NCBI GenBank assembly: GCA_964646225.1 | Contig: CAZYAD010000010.1 | Location: 1-46,169, forward strand | Length of the DNA: 46,169 nucleotides | Origin: UBA4644 sp964646225 | GTDB taxonomy: Bacteria > Bacillota > Clostridia > Oscillospirales > Butyricicoccaceae | Direction of reading: 5' to 3' | In this document: positions 27,413 to 36,243 of the stretch, piece by piece | Numbering within the stretch: position 1 is the first letter of the stretch | How the letters are laid out: every line of letters starts with the position of its first letter | Program-made: the position numbers and the translations under genes | Notes under the pieces: model-generated | What the model saw: the letters and a program-made list of their open reading frames with translations, nothing else | The model's database searches: none | What the model was told of the DNA's origin: nothing

Positions 27413-28591
27413 TCAGCACATGCTGAGTTTTACAATTTTTCCGAGCTCGGTGAGCTCCTTTTCCAATGTCTTTGCAAGCTCCAGCTTGGTCTGGAAGGAA
27501 GTATCCCGCGAGAGATTCGCGTTATTCACTGCCGTTCCAAAAAAAATGTTCACATCGGTGGCCTGCTCCAGCAAAAGCGCCGCCAGGCGGGAAGCGCCAT
27601 CCTTTTGTCGTTCCAGCTCCAGCGTCATCATACAGTCGGCACGCCAGGCGCGGATGCGCTCCAGCACCGTCCGCAGGGTCAGAAGCCCTTCTGTTACCAG
27701 ATCAACCCCCTCAATGCGGGACATGGCAGGCACATCCTCGGTGGCGGTATCCTCCAGCGTGATCAGCGGCTTGCCCAGAAAGGAGGAAACCGTCCGCGCG
27801 GTAGTGCCTCCGCAGACGGCATGCGTGCCGGCCTTGGAGAAAAACAGCCGCAGCGTGGCCTGATCGTCCTCCCGGTTTTCCGGCGGGCCGATCATCAGGT
27901 TCACGGCGTGCCTCCGCCGCACCTTGACCACCAGAACGGTGGCGTCGTCATCCGCCTCGTCCAGATTGAGCGCCTGCGCTGCCCGCAGAATGTGCGCCGC
28001 CAGCCGCTGAGGCGACTGGGTCAGGCTGTCCTGCTCAGCCGCCAGGGTGGCCACCTCCTCCGAGGGCCAGCCGTCTCCGGTTTTGCCCCGTCCGGCCTGG
28101 GTGATGCCGTCGCTCATCAGCAACAGGGTGTCCCCCTCTTCCAGTTGGAGCGTGCTTTCGTGGATTTCTTTTTCCCCCACAAAATGGACGCTGTAGGGAA
28201 AGCGTGCGGCCTTTCCCTGCCGCAGCAGCAGCACCGGCGGATTGTCATACCGGACCAGATAGCCGGTAAGGCCGTGCAGCTTCAGGGCGGTAAAAGTAGC
28301 ATATGCCAGCTTGCGCTCCTTGCACATGGGCAGGGTCTCCGAAACAGTCAGGATACATTCATCAATGGGAATGTTTCCCTCCAGCATGGAGGCCAGCATT
28401 TTTGCAGTCAGGGTAGCCAGAATGTTGGCCTTTACCCCGCTGCCCATGCCGTCGGACAGCACCAGGATCTGCTGCTCCTCGTTGCCGGTCTGGCACCAGT
28501 AGTCGCCGCAGATGCCCTCGTTCTTCTTCGAGACGCTGGCCGCGCCGACCTCCAGGACCAGATCGCCCACGATCAGACTGTCTCTACTCAT
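27413..28591 (-). CDS. SpoIIE/PP2C-type serine phosphatase linked to the hydrogenases
   Basis: 392 aa. The N-terminal half is a PP2C/SpoIIE domain: GDYWCQ, LVLSDGMGSGVKAN (metal aspartate, about 43-56), LMSDGITQAGRG (about 157) and DDDATVLVVK (about 213). The C-terminal 165 residues are a separate domain of unknown type that repeats an aspartate/threonine-rich pattern (ACGGTT-like CGGTTARTVSSFLG). SpoIIE-type phosphatases remove phosphate from serine in partner-switching proteins. Its ATG overlaps the sensory hydrogenase stop by 8 nt, so the two are made together, and a signalling role with that protein is the simplest reading. No anti-sigma partner lies in this window. Confidence 0.88.
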   Translation of the reverse strand: MSRDSLIVGDLVLEVGAASVSKKNEGICGDYWCQTGNEEQQILVLSDGMGSGVKANILATLTAKMLASMLEGNIPIDECILTVSETLPMCKERKLAYATFTALKLHGLTGYLVRYDNPPVLLLRQGKAARFPYSVHFVGEKEIHESTLQLEEGDTLLLMSDGITQAGRGKTGDGWPSEEVATLAAEQDSLTQSPQRLAAHILRAAQALNLDEADDDATVLVVKVRRRHAVNLMIGPPENREDDQATLRLFFSKAGTHAVCGGTTARTVSSFLGKPLITLEDTATEDVPAMSRIEGVDLVTEGLLTLRTVLERIRAWRADCMMTLELERQKDGASRLAALLLEQATDVNIFFGTAVNNANLSRDTSFQTKLELAKTLEKELTELGKIVKLSMC

Positions 28592-30278
28592 CTTTTTCCT
28601 CGTCCATCAGGATGGTGTTTTTCAGGTCATTGACGGCGACCTTGGTCTCCGCCACGGTCTCCCCCAGGAGGCTTGCGATCTCATGGGCGATGCGCATCTG
28701 CTTTTCCACGATCTCGTCGGCCATACCGGCTGTACGCAGGCGGGTCTGCCGGATCTGATTGCGCTTTTGTCGGCTCTGAGTGACATTTTTCATGATGCAG
28801 GTGACGATCTCCTGATCCTCGTCACAGATAAAGACCTGCTCCAGGTATACATTGTAATCCGAAAGATAGGTGTAATTTTGCAGCTGATGGCCGTCGCCGC
28901 TGAGCATTCGCACAAAATCGAACTCATCCAGAATACGTGACACCGGATAGCCGATGATATCCTCCCGCCGGTGGATATGGAAGATCTCGCAGGCAGCCTG
29001 ATTGATCTGCTTGACCCGCAGATCCCGCCCCACCGAAAGGACGGCGTTGGGCGAGACGCTGACGATCTTGTCGGAATAGGACTCGGCCTTCTCCTTCATA
29101 AAGGGCAGACACATGGCAATATCTGCCCTGCCCATAAAGACGGCACGGGCCTTTTCCCGGCAGGTGGGATAGCCGCAGATCCCGCAGTTCAGCTCGTCCT
29201 CCGGGCTGTTTTTGCCCATCCGCTTCAGGATGCTTTCCAGCTGCTCCTCCGAGGGCTGGGGATGGAATACCGCCGCCTTGTTCAGGGTGCTTTCCATCAG
29301 GACCTCCTCCGGCGGATCAAAATCCTCCTCGCTGCCGTCCAGCGCAGAGGCCTGAACCGCAGCCATTGACGTGGCGCGCCGCTTTTCCCTTCTGGCAAAG
29401 GCCGGGCCGCCGATGCAGGAGCCCTGGCAGGCTGATATCTCAATAAAGCAGTGCTTCAGCTTGCCCTCTACGGCGTCCTGCAGGGTGGAGATGCAATCCT
29501 CCATGCCGTCCACAGCCAGATACCGCCAGCCGGGGAGGCGCTCCATGGTGCGCAAAATGCCGCCGGTCAGCGGAAACATCCGGGAAAGCTTTGCGGGGCT
29601 GTTGCCGGGAGAGCGGTGCAGCTCGATGTCCTTTTCCCGCAGCCAGCCCTCCAGCTCGTCAAAGGTCAGGTCGTAGTCCGGCCCGTCCGGACAGCCCAGA
29701 GGGACGGTTTCGGTCTTCTTGGAAATGCATGGGCTGATAAAGACCACCACGGCCTCCGGGCAACGCTGCCGGATCAGCCGGGTGACAGCCCGCAGCGGCG
29801 TCACCACCGGAGCCATGAAGGGAATGGCCTCCGGCATATATTTCTGCACATACTGGTTCACTGAGGAGCAGCAGGTGGAGATCACCGGCCCCTCTGCACC
29901 GCTGCGCAGCAGGCGCTCATATTCGCTTTTTACCAGATGGGCGCCCTCAGCGGTCTCATAGGCCTGAGAAAAGCCCAGCTGGCGCATGGCACCGGCAAAC
30001 AACTCCCAGTCGCAGCCGTTGAAATAGGCGGTAAAGGAGGGGGCCACGGCGGCCACCACCTCTCTGCCCTGGGCCAGCAGACGGCGGATATCCGAAAGAT
30101 TGCTGATATCCTCCTTGGCGTTCTGGGGACAGACCACCGTGCAGCGGCCGCAGAGGATGCAGTCCTCCTCCACGATCCGCGCCTGCTGCTCCACGATGCG
30201 GATGGCCTTTACCGGGCAGTTGCGAACGCATTTATAGCAGTTTTTGCAGTTGGCTTTTTTGAATTGCAGGATGCTCAT
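28584..30278 (-). CDS. Sensory [FeFe] hydrogenase-like protein with PAS domain (HydS type)
   Basis: 564 aa. Two N-terminal [4Fe-4S] motifs (CKNCYKCVRNCP, CILCGRCTVVCP), then an H-cluster domain with STCCSSV (C136/C137), SPCISKK (C184) and ISACQGSC (C284, C288): all four cluster cysteines are kept. The two methionines that flank the cluster in catalytic enzymes are Ser182 and Ser282. A CGICGYPTC...C Fe-S motif follows (C365, C368, C373, C390), then a PAS domain (about 405-510) and a final helix. This is the layout of group C hydrogenases thought to sense H2 or redox state rather than turn over. Rex lies 13 nt upstream. Confidence 0.88.
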   Translation of the reverse strand: MSILQFKKANCKNCYKCVRNCPVKAIRIVEQQARIVEEDCILCGRCTVVCPQNAKEDISNLSDIRRLLAQGREVVAAVAPSFTAYFNGCDWELFAGAMRQLGFSQAYETAEGAHLVKSEYERLLRSGAEGPVISTCCSSVNQYVQKYMPEAIPFMAPVVTPLRAVTRLIRQRCPEAVVVFISPCISKKTETVPLGCPDGPDYDLTFDELEGWLREKDIELHRSPGNSPAKLSRMFPLTGGILRTMERLPGWRYLAVDGMEDCISTLQDAVEGKLKHCFIEISACQGSCIGGPAFARREKRRATSMAAVQASALDGSEEDFDPPEEVLMESTLNKAAVFHPQPSEEQLESILKRMGKNSPEDELNCGICGYPTCREKARAVFMGRADIAMCLPFMKEKAESYSDKIVSVSPNAVLSVGRDLRVKQINQAACEIFHIHRREDIIGYPVSRILDEFDFVRMLSGDGHQLQNYTYLSDYNVYLEQVFICDEDQEIVTCIMKNVTQSRQKRNQIRQTRLRTAGMADEIVEKQMRIAHEIASLLGETVAETKVAVNDLKNTILMDEEKDE

Positions 30279-30291
30279 AACCGGCCACCCT

Positions 30292-30942
30292 TCAAGCTTG
30301 ATCGTTTTGCTGCATACGCTCCCGCAGCTGGCGGGAAAGCACCGCCAGAGAGGCGGCCAGATCCTCGTTGCGCAGCAGCACGCCCGGCGGCACCGTCAGA
30401 TGCACCGGCGCGAAGTTCCACACAGCCATACTTCCCCCGGCCACCAGCTGGTCGCAGACCGTCTGCGCCTGCTCCGCCGGTACAGCGATGATCCCGATGC
30501 GGATCTTCATCCGGTCGCACAGCTCGGTGATGCGGGCCGGCGGAAACACCGGCCTGTCATAAATGCTGCGGCCCCACAGTGCCTCGTTGCGGTCAAAGGC
30601 CGCAACAATGTGGATCCCGCACTGCTCAAAGCCGGGATACCCCAGCAGCGCCCGGCCCAGTGCACCAACGCCCACCAGAACCGCGTCATCCACATTGCGG
30701 TAGCCCAGATAGACCTCGATGTTTTCCACCAGATCCTCCACCGAAAAGCCGGTGCGGGGCTTGCCGGGAGTCGTGCTCATCAGGGAGAGTTCCTTGCGCA
30801 CCTGCACCTCGTTGAGGCCCAGATGCCGCGCCACCGCAGGCGCAGTGACATGAAGGCACTGCTCCTTTTGCAGCGCCTTGAGATAGCTCAGATAGCGCGG
30901 CATGCGCTTGAGGGCCTGCTCCGAAAGCACCGGTTTTGTCAT
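30292..30942 (-). CDS. rex: Redox-sensing transcriptional repressor Rex
   Basis: 216 aa, normal length. An N-terminal winged helix (MPRYLSYLKALQ, VTAPAVARHLGLNEVQVRKELS, about 14-53) is followed by a Rossmann NAD(H) domain with VLVGVGALGRALLGY (about 88-102) and a C-terminal swapped helix. Rex binds DNA when NADH is low and releases it when NADH rises, derepressing hydrogen and fermentation genes. Here it leads the operon with both hydrogenase proteins. I looked for a TTGTTAA-N4-TTAACAA operator in the promoter and did not find one. Confidence 0.95.
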   Translation of the reverse strand: MTKPVLSEQALKRMPRYLSYLKALQKEQCLHVTAPAVARHLGLNEVQVRKELSLMSTTPGKPRTGFSVEDLVENIEVYLGYRNVDDAVLVGVGALGRALLGYPGFEQCGIHIVAAFDRNEALWGRSIYDRPVFPPARITELCDRMKIRIGIIAVPAEQAQTVCDQLVAGGSMAVWNFAPVHLTVPPGVLLRNEDLAASLAVLSRQLRERMQQNDQA

Positions 30943-30980
30943 GGAAATCTCCCAATCAGTATTTTTTTACGGATAAATAA

Positions 30981-31010
30981 AGTATACTAAATCCCGGGCC
31001 GCCTTGTCAA
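30981..31010 (-). promoter_or_regulatory. Promoter of the rex-hydS-pp2c-hydA operon
   Basis: Minus strand: perfect -35 TTGACA (31010-31005), 18-nt spacer, -10 TATACT (30986-30981). AT-rich sequence follows up to the rex start; no clear Rex box is visible. Confidence 0.75.
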
Positions 31011-31037
31011 TCGCTTTTCGAAAGTCTGTATCATTTC

Positions 31038-31069
31038 ATAAAAAACGCCCGCCCAGAGGGCGGGCGTTT
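31038..31069 (-). terminator. Terminator of the mixed ABC operon
   Basis: AAACGCCCGCCC and GGGCGGGCGTTT (arms 31058-31069 and 31043-31054) form a 12-bp stem with a 3-nt loop, followed by a T6 run on the minus strand. It lies about 80 nt after the stop of the ATPase gene at 31151. Confidence 0.9.
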
Positions 31070-31150
31070 GTTGACTATTTTGGAGGAATGATCGATTTCC
31101 CAAAAGATTTTTTCTTTTGCTCAAAAAGAGCAGGAAAAACCGCTTTTTGT

Positions 31151-32284
31151 TCAGGATTCTTCCCCGGTTTTTCGGGCAAATTCCAGGTTGCACTGCGTGA
31201 CGGGATCAAAGAGATGGACGGCATTTCCGTGGAAGGCCAGCCGCACCTGTCCCTCACGGGGCAGGTCGCTGAGAAAATGCCCGCTGTCATCCATTCCGGA
31301 GACCACAGCCACCGTCTCCCGCTCCAGCGCCGTCAGGTGTACATGGATGGAGCTGCCCATCATCTCCCGGACGCCCAGCTCCGCCGGAATGCCCTGGTCG
31401 GAAAGGTGCAAATGCTCGGGACGCACCCCCACCGTGACCTCCTGACTCTCCACGCCGCAGGCTGCCAGCCGCTGCTGCTTTTCCTCCGACAGCCGCACCT
31501 GCCAGTCGCCGGTAACCACGGCATAGCCCTCTGCCGTTTTCTCCAGCCGGCCCGGGAAGAAGTTCATCTGCGGCGTGCCGATAAAGCCGCCCACGAACTG
31601 GTTGGCCGGATGGGCAAAGACCTCCTGCGGCGTGCCCACCTGCTGGATATGCCCGTCCTTCATGATGACGATACGATCGCCAAGCGTCATAGCCTCGGTC
31701 TGGTCGTGGGTCACATACACAAAGGTGGTGTCCAGCCGCTGCCGCAGCATCAGGATCTCAGCCCGCATCTGGTTGCGCAGCTTGGCGTCCAGATTGGAAA
31801 GCGGCTCATCCATCAGAAACACCTGCGGCTCCCGGACGATGGCCCGACCGATGGCCACCCGCTGCCGCTGGCCGCCGGAAAGCGCCTTGGGCTTGCGATC
31901 CAGCAACTCGGTGATGGCCAGACTCCGCGCGGCCTCCCGCACCTTTTCGTCAATGACCCGCTTGGGGTATTTCCGCAGACGCAGGCCGTAGGCGATATTT
32001 TCATATACCGTCATATGGGGATACAGCGCATAGTTCTGAAACACCATGGCAATGTCCCGATCCTTTGGGGCCACATCGTTTACCTGCCGGTCACCGATAT
32101 AGATCGTTCCCGTGGTGGGGTGCTCCAGTCCGGCGATCATCCGCAGGGTGGTGGATTTTCCGCAGCCGGAGGGTCCCACCAGCACCACGAACTCCTTGTC
32201 CCGGATCTCCAGGTCAAAATCGGCCACCGCCGTCACCGAGCGGTCAAAGACCTTGCTCACCTGTTCAAATCGTACCTTTGCCAT
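31151..32284 (-). CDS. MalK/UgpC/MsmK-type ABC transporter ATPase
   Basis: 377 aa. Walker A GPSGCGKST (about 38-46), Q-loop FQNYALYPHMTVYENIAYGL, signature LSGGQRQRVAIGRA (about 134), Walker B VFLMDEPLSNLDAKLR, and the switch histidine in YVTHDQTEAM. A C-terminal OB-type regulatory domain (about 240-370, VGVRPEHLHL) is diagnostic of carbohydrate-importer ATPases. It would power the two permeases of the same operon. It is unusual that it is separated from them by an adaptor and a MacB-like gene and follows the latter with only 1 nt between. Last gene before the terminator. Confidence 0.93.
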   Translation of the reverse strand: MAKVRFEQVSKVFDRSVTAVADFDLEIRDKEFVVLVGPSGCGKSTTLRMIAGLEHPTTGTIYIGDRQVNDVAPKDRDIAMVFQNYALYPHMTVYENIAYGLRLRKYPKRVIDEKVREAARSLAITELLDRKPKALSGGQRQRVAIGRAIVREPQVFLMDEPLSNLDAKLRNQMRAEILMLRQRLDTTFVYVTHDQTEAMTLGDRIVIMKDGHIQQVGTPQEVFAHPANQFVGGFIGTPQMNFFPGRLEKTAEGYAVVTGDWQVRLSEEKQQRLAACGVESQEVTVGVRPEHLHLSDQGIPAELGVREMMGSSIHVHLTALERETVAVVSGMDDSGHFLSDLPREGQVRLAFHGNAVHLFDPVTQCNLEFARKTGEES

Positions 32285-32285
32285 A

Positions 32286-33353
32286 TTATTCCTTCTTTCC
32301 CGCAGCGGCCTGCCAGACCTCTTCCCTGTGCTTTTCCACGCTTTCGCCGATCCTGCCGCGCACAGCGTGCGCCGTCTGTCTCCAAAGCCGCCGGAGCAGG
32401 CCGATGGCCGTCACGGTCAGACTGACCGCCGGCACAAGGGCCAGCAGGCCCGCCAGCACCAGCAGCAATGCCGCGTAATCCTCCGTCATGCGGACGGCAT
32501 TTTCCCAATAGGGGTACAGCACGCCGTTGGCCCCCATGCTTCGCTTGCCGAAGTCCCCAGCCACCTCCAGCAGATTGCTCACGCTGTAGCGGCTGCTGTT
32601 TTCCACCAGAACGCCGTTTCCCAGGGGAAAGCTCTCACGCACCAGATTTGCGGCATACGCAGTGATGGGATTGGGCAGCACGATCTCGTAGCAGTCGATG
32701 CCCGCTGTTTCATCCAGCTGATGCAGCGCAGAGCAGCTCATGAACATCCCTGCTCCGTCGGTATATGCCAGCGTGCTGTAGCGGTCATCCTCCCGGGAGA
32801 CCACACCGGCCACATAATAATCCGCATCCCCAATGGTCACCGAAAGACCGGTGAGCTCCATCCCGCCGAACAGCTTCCAGGCCAGCTCCTCATCCAACAG
32901 CACCCGATCCTGCATCAGGTCCTCCTCCGTCAGGTAGCTGCCCGAGCGCAGGGTCAGCGGATGGAAGCGGAAAAAATCGCCGCCTGTGCCGATGACCCGG
33001 ACCTGTGCCGAGCCACGGTCACCTGTTACCGTCAGGGTGGCAGAGGCGGAATAGGCATCGGTGTACAGGCTGCCGTTTTCCGGTGCCTCCATGGCAGCCT
33101 CGGTCAGCTTTCCCTCCAGCTTCTGCCGGAATTGCAGCACATCCTCCTCCGAAATCCGCTGGTCGATGGGCAGATAGCAGGCAAGCTGCGCGAATCGCTC
33201 GCCGCTCTCCCCTGCCCAGCTTTCGGCCGCCCCCAGGGTCTGCAGTGTCCCGCAGACGCTCTGCTCCAGCAGCAGACACACCGCCGCCAGAAGCGCCAGC
33301 AGCCCGTTGACGCCCCAGAATATCCACTTTTTCGAAAGTGTCAGCCTTTTCAT
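32286..33353 (-). CDS. MacB-like membrane protein with two membrane segments
   Basis: 355 aa. One membrane segment at about 9-30, an extracytoplasmic region of about 260 residues, a second segment at about 297-320 and a basic cytoplasmic tail. The outer region resembles the MacB periplasmic core (TGGDFFRFHPLTLRSGSYLTEEDLMQDRVLLDEELAWKLFGG in full; key parts DFFRF, GSYLTEED, VLLDEELAWKLFG). A full MacB/YknZ permease has four segments with a three-helix FtsX block at the end; that block is missing and no frameshift explains it. It cannot form a normal MacB permease alone. The start abuts the adaptor stop with no gap. Confidence 0.72.
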   Translation of the reverse strand: MKRLTLSKKWIFWGVNGLLALLAAVCLLLEQSVCGTLQTLGAAESWAGESGERFAQLACYLPIDQRISEEDVLQFRQKLEGKLTEAAMEAPENGSLYTDAYSASATLTVTGDRGSAQVRVIGTGGDFFRFHPLTLRSGSYLTEEDLMQDRVLLDEELAWKLFGGMELTGLSVTIGDADYYVAGVVSREDDRYSTLAYTDGAGMFMSCSALHQLDETAGIDCYEIVLPNPITAYAANLVRESFPLGNGVLVENSSRYSVSNLLEVAGDFGKRSMGANGVLYPYWENAVRMTEDYAALLLVLAGLLALVPAVSLTVTAIGLLRRLWRQTAHAVRGRIGESVEKHREEVWQAAAGKKE

Positions 33354-35351
33354 TTAATTCTCCATCATATTGACCTGCATTCCGGCCTCCAGCGGCTTGC
33401 TGGAGGTGGTGATGACATAATCCCCCGCCGACAGACCGGAGACTGCCGCAGTGGTGTCGTCCTGCGCCAGCACGCTCACATCCACGCGTGTGGCGATAAA
33501 GCGATTGCCCAGCGGGCTGCTCTTTCCGGTGACCACCAGCACGAAATTGCCGTTGGTATCCGACCGCAGTGCGCTGTTGGGGATGATTGCGTCATAATTG
33601 GCGCTCTTTTCGCCCACCGAAAGGGTCACATTCTGTCCGGTGGAGATATCGCCGGTGAGGGTAAACACCAGCAGCTTACCCTTTCCTGGGTTCTGAGAGT
33701 CGTTGATGATCTGGGTCAGCGTGGCCTCGATCCCCTCGCCCCAGTAGTAATTGGTCACGGAGGCATTGTCACCCACGCGCACCTTTCGGCTCTGCTCGTT
33801 GGTGACGCCGATGCGCACCGTATAGCCGCGATCCACCAGTTCGATCACCGCAAGGGTCTCCCCCGCCGTGGCTTCACGGCCAGCGGTGATGTTCAGCGAG
33901 CTGATCTGGCCGGAGACCTTTGCCGTCACCTCGCCGCCCAGAGCGTTGGCCTGCAGCTCCGCCACAGTCTCCTCCTGCTCGGCGATGGCCTTTTGCTGCT
34001 GCTCCAGCTCCAGCTGCTGGGTAGCAGACTGCTTGCCGTCTATCTTTTTCTGTTCGGCCAGACTGAACAGCAGATCGTCCAGCGTATCCTGACAGGCCTC
34101 TGCCTCCTGCACGGCGGCGTCATAGCTGCTCTTTTTCTCCTGCAGCTGGGCCAGCTGCTCGGCCAGCTGCTCCGTCTGCTCCGTGGCAGCTTCGATCTGC
34201 GTCTCGTACCAGTCGCTCTGCGCCTTGCAGCCGGTGACCTCGTCCTCCAGAGCGGAAAGCTCCTTGTTGGCCGTCTTGACCTCCTTTTTCAGGGCACTGT
34301 AGCGATCCTCCGCGTCATCCAGCGTATCCTGAAGGGCGCTGATCTGCGCCTGCACGGAGCTCTGGTCATCCACCAGTGCCTGGTACATATCCACCGCTGC
34401 CTGTGCGGCGTCCAGTGCGTCCAGCGCGGGCTGCAGCTTGCGGTAAGCCTTTTTCTGCCCATCGGTGGCGCCGCCGTTGGTGCCCTCCACCATGGCCTCC
34501 ATCATGTACAGCACATCGCTGCCATTGGCCTTTTGCTCGGCTGCCGACCGCAGCTCGTCATAATCCGCGCCATAGGTGAGCCGCAGCTGGGCCACCTGGG
34601 TCTTGGCCGTCTTCAAAGCGTTCTCCGCCTGCTTCAGCTTGGTATCCAGGTCGCCGGTGCCGGACCGCAGCTGCCGGATCTGCTTTTCGTAATCCTCGAT
34701 GCTGTCAGACAGTGTTTCCAGCTCCTGCTCCCAGGTCTTGATCTTGGCCTCCAGAACATTGTACTGTTCCACCGTGTCAGCCGTATCCTCCTGCTGCTTT
34801 TTCGCGCCGGCCTCCAGCTCCTTCAGGCTTCGCTGGGCGTCCTTCACGGCGGTCTGAGCCGCATGGATCTGGTCGCTGCTCACGGAAGCCTCCGACACCC
34901 GGGCCTGCGCCTCGGCCAGAGATTTCCGCGCCTTTTCGATCTCCCGGTTCTCCCTGGCGTAATCGGCGTCGTCCATGTTCAGCAGCATCCGCTGATACTC
35001 CACCCGCAGGCTGTCCAGGGTGTCCTGCGCGTCCTTCAGTTCCTTGCTTTCGGCCTCATCCAGGGTGAACAGCACATCCCCTGCCTGGACCTGGTCACCG
35101 GTCTGCACCAGTACGCTGGCGATTTTCCGGGTCTGATCCAGGACGACCTCATAGCTCTCTCCGGCCGTCACGGTGCCGCTGCCGCGGATCTTTGCGTTGA
35201 TCGTGCCCGATTCCACATAGGCGGTGGCCACCTCCGGCAGGGAGCGGTTCATGATGGTGTTGGAGAAAAAGGTCAGCACCAGCATGGCGGACAGGAACAC
35301 GATCACCGCGTTTTTGACCCAGGCTCTCTTCTTTACAACTTGTTCTTCCAT
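33354..35351 (-). CDS. HlyD/YknX-type membrane fusion (adaptor) protein with long coiled coil
   Basis: 665 aa. Membrane anchor at about 14-33, first half of a lipoyl-like domain (GSGTVTAGESYEVVLDQTRKIASVLVQTGDQVQAGDVLFTLD in part; key VQTGDQVQAGDVLFTLDE, about 80-97), then about 380 residues of Gln/Glu/Ala-rich coiled coil, the second lipoyl half (AKVSGQISSLNITAGREATAGETLAVI), beta-barrel and membrane-proximal domains. In YknXYZ and MacAB systems such adaptors bind the MacB-type permease outside the membrane. The coiled coil is long for a Gram-positive adaptor. It lies between the sugar permeases and the MacB-like gene in one operon. Confidence 0.9.
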   Translation of the reverse strand: MEEQVVKKRAWVKNAVIVFLSAMLVLTFFSNTIMNRSLPEVATAYVESGTINAKIRGSGTVTAGESYEVVLDQTRKIASVLVQTGDQVQAGDVLFTLDEAESKELKDAQDTLDSLRVEYQRMLLNMDDADYARENREIEKARKSLAEAQARVSEASVSSDQIHAAQTAVKDAQRSLKELEAGAKKQQEDTADTVEQYNVLEAKIKTWEQELETLSDSIEDYEKQIRQLRSGTGDLDTKLKQAENALKTAKTQVAQLRLTYGADYDELRSAAEQKANGSDVLYMMEAMVEGTNGGATDGQKKAYRKLQPALDALDAAQAAVDMYQALVDDQSSVQAQISALQDTLDDAEDRYSALKKEVKTANKELSALEDEVTGCKAQSDWYETQIEAATEQTEQLAEQLAQLQEKKSSYDAAVQEAEACQDTLDDLLFSLAEQKKIDGKQSATQQLELEQQQKAIAEQEETVAELQANALGGEVTAKVSGQISSLNITAGREATAGETLAVIELVDRGYTVRIGVTNEQSRKVRVGDNASVTNYYWGEGIEATLTQIINDSQNPGKGKLLVFTLTGDISTGQNVTLSVGEKSANYDAIIPNSALRSDTNGNFVLVVTGKSSPLGNRFIATRVDVSVLAQDDTTAAVSGLSAGDYVITTSSKPLEAGMQVNMMEN

Positions 35352-35361
35352 AAGCGTTACC

Positions 35362-36243
35362 TTAACCTTTCACTGAACCGGACTGGGCGATGCCCTCGAC
35401 CAGATATTCTTCTCCGTGTAAAAACAACAGCAGGGATGGGATCATATAAATCGTTGCCACTGCAAAGGCCAGTCCGATCTCTCCGGAATTGATGGTGGAA
35501 AGATAGACCGAAAGCGGCTGCAGCTCGGCATTGTCCAGCAGGATCAGCGGCTGCTCCACCATGTTCCAGTAGTCGATAAACACCAGAATGGCGATGGAAT
35601 ACAGTGCGCTGCGGCACTGGGGCAGGTAGATCCGTGTGAAGATCTGCCATTCCGAGGAGCCGTCCAGTTTGGCGGCCTCAATCTGCGACACCGGGATGCG
35701 CCGCATGAACTTGGTCAACAGAAACACCGAAAACGGTGCAAAGGCTCCGGGGAAAATGATCGCCCAGCGGGTATTCAGGATCCCCAGCCACTCGGACACC
35801 AGATAATTGGGCACCAGCGTCACCTGATAGGGCATCAGCATCAAAATCACATAGAAGAAAAAGATGGAATCCCGCACCTTTCCCCGCCATCGGCTGAAGC
35901 CATAGGAGGCGATGGCCGCCACCGTCACCTGCAGCAGCACGATGGGCACCACCAGGATCACCGAGTTCCAGAATTTCAGCAGATAATCCGGACTTTTGAT
36001 AAAGGTGGTGATGTACTGGGAGAGGCTGACCTTATCCGGGATGAACTTCAGATTCACAGTTTCTGAGATATAGGTCTGTCCCTCCTCCGCCGCGGAAAAC
36101 ACCGAACCGTAATTGGACTGGATCTCCGACTGAGTCATAAAGGAGTTGGTGATGGTCAGCACGGTGGGCATCAGGAAGGACACCGCGAACAGCACCGCCA
36201 CCAGCGTATAAAACCCTTTTTTCAGCAAAGCCCTTCCCCGCAT
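35362..36243 (-). CDS. Carbohydrate ABC transporter permease (MalG type)
   Basis: 293 aa, six membrane segments. The ATPase-coupling EAA loop reads EAAKLDGSSEWQIFTRIYLPQ (EAAxxDGxxxxxxFxxIxLP, about 207-227). An extended first outer loop follows segment 1. MalG-type permeases pair with a MalF-type partner, encoded by the gene whose stop overlaps this start. Spacing to the adaptor gene is 10 nt. Substrate is not readable; sugars or glycosides are the family norm. Confidence 0.92.
   Translation of the reverse strand: MRGRALLKKGFYTLVAVLFAVSFLMPTVLTITNSFMTQSEIQSNYGSVFSAAEEGQTYISETVNLKFIPDKVSLSQYITTFIKSPDYLLKFWNSVILVVPIVLLQVTVAAIASYGFSRWRGKVRDSIFFFYVILMLMPYQVTLVPNYLVSEWLGILNTRWAIIFPGAFAPFSVFLLTKFMRRIPVSQIEAAKLDGSSEWQIFTRIYLPQCRSALYSIAILVFIDYWNMVEQPLILLDNAELQPLSVYLSTINSGEIGLAFAVATIYMIPSLLLFLHGEEYLVEGIAQSGSVKG

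Noticed and set aside
30943..31010. Rex operator upstream of rex
   Set aside because: No TTGTTAA-N4-TTAACAA-like palindrome; the best dyads have only 4-bp arms.
32112..35492. 1126-codon open frame on the plus strand
   Set aside because: Antisense to the adaptor and MacB-like genes; low-complexity Leu/Gln/His composition mirrors the coiled coil on the other strand.
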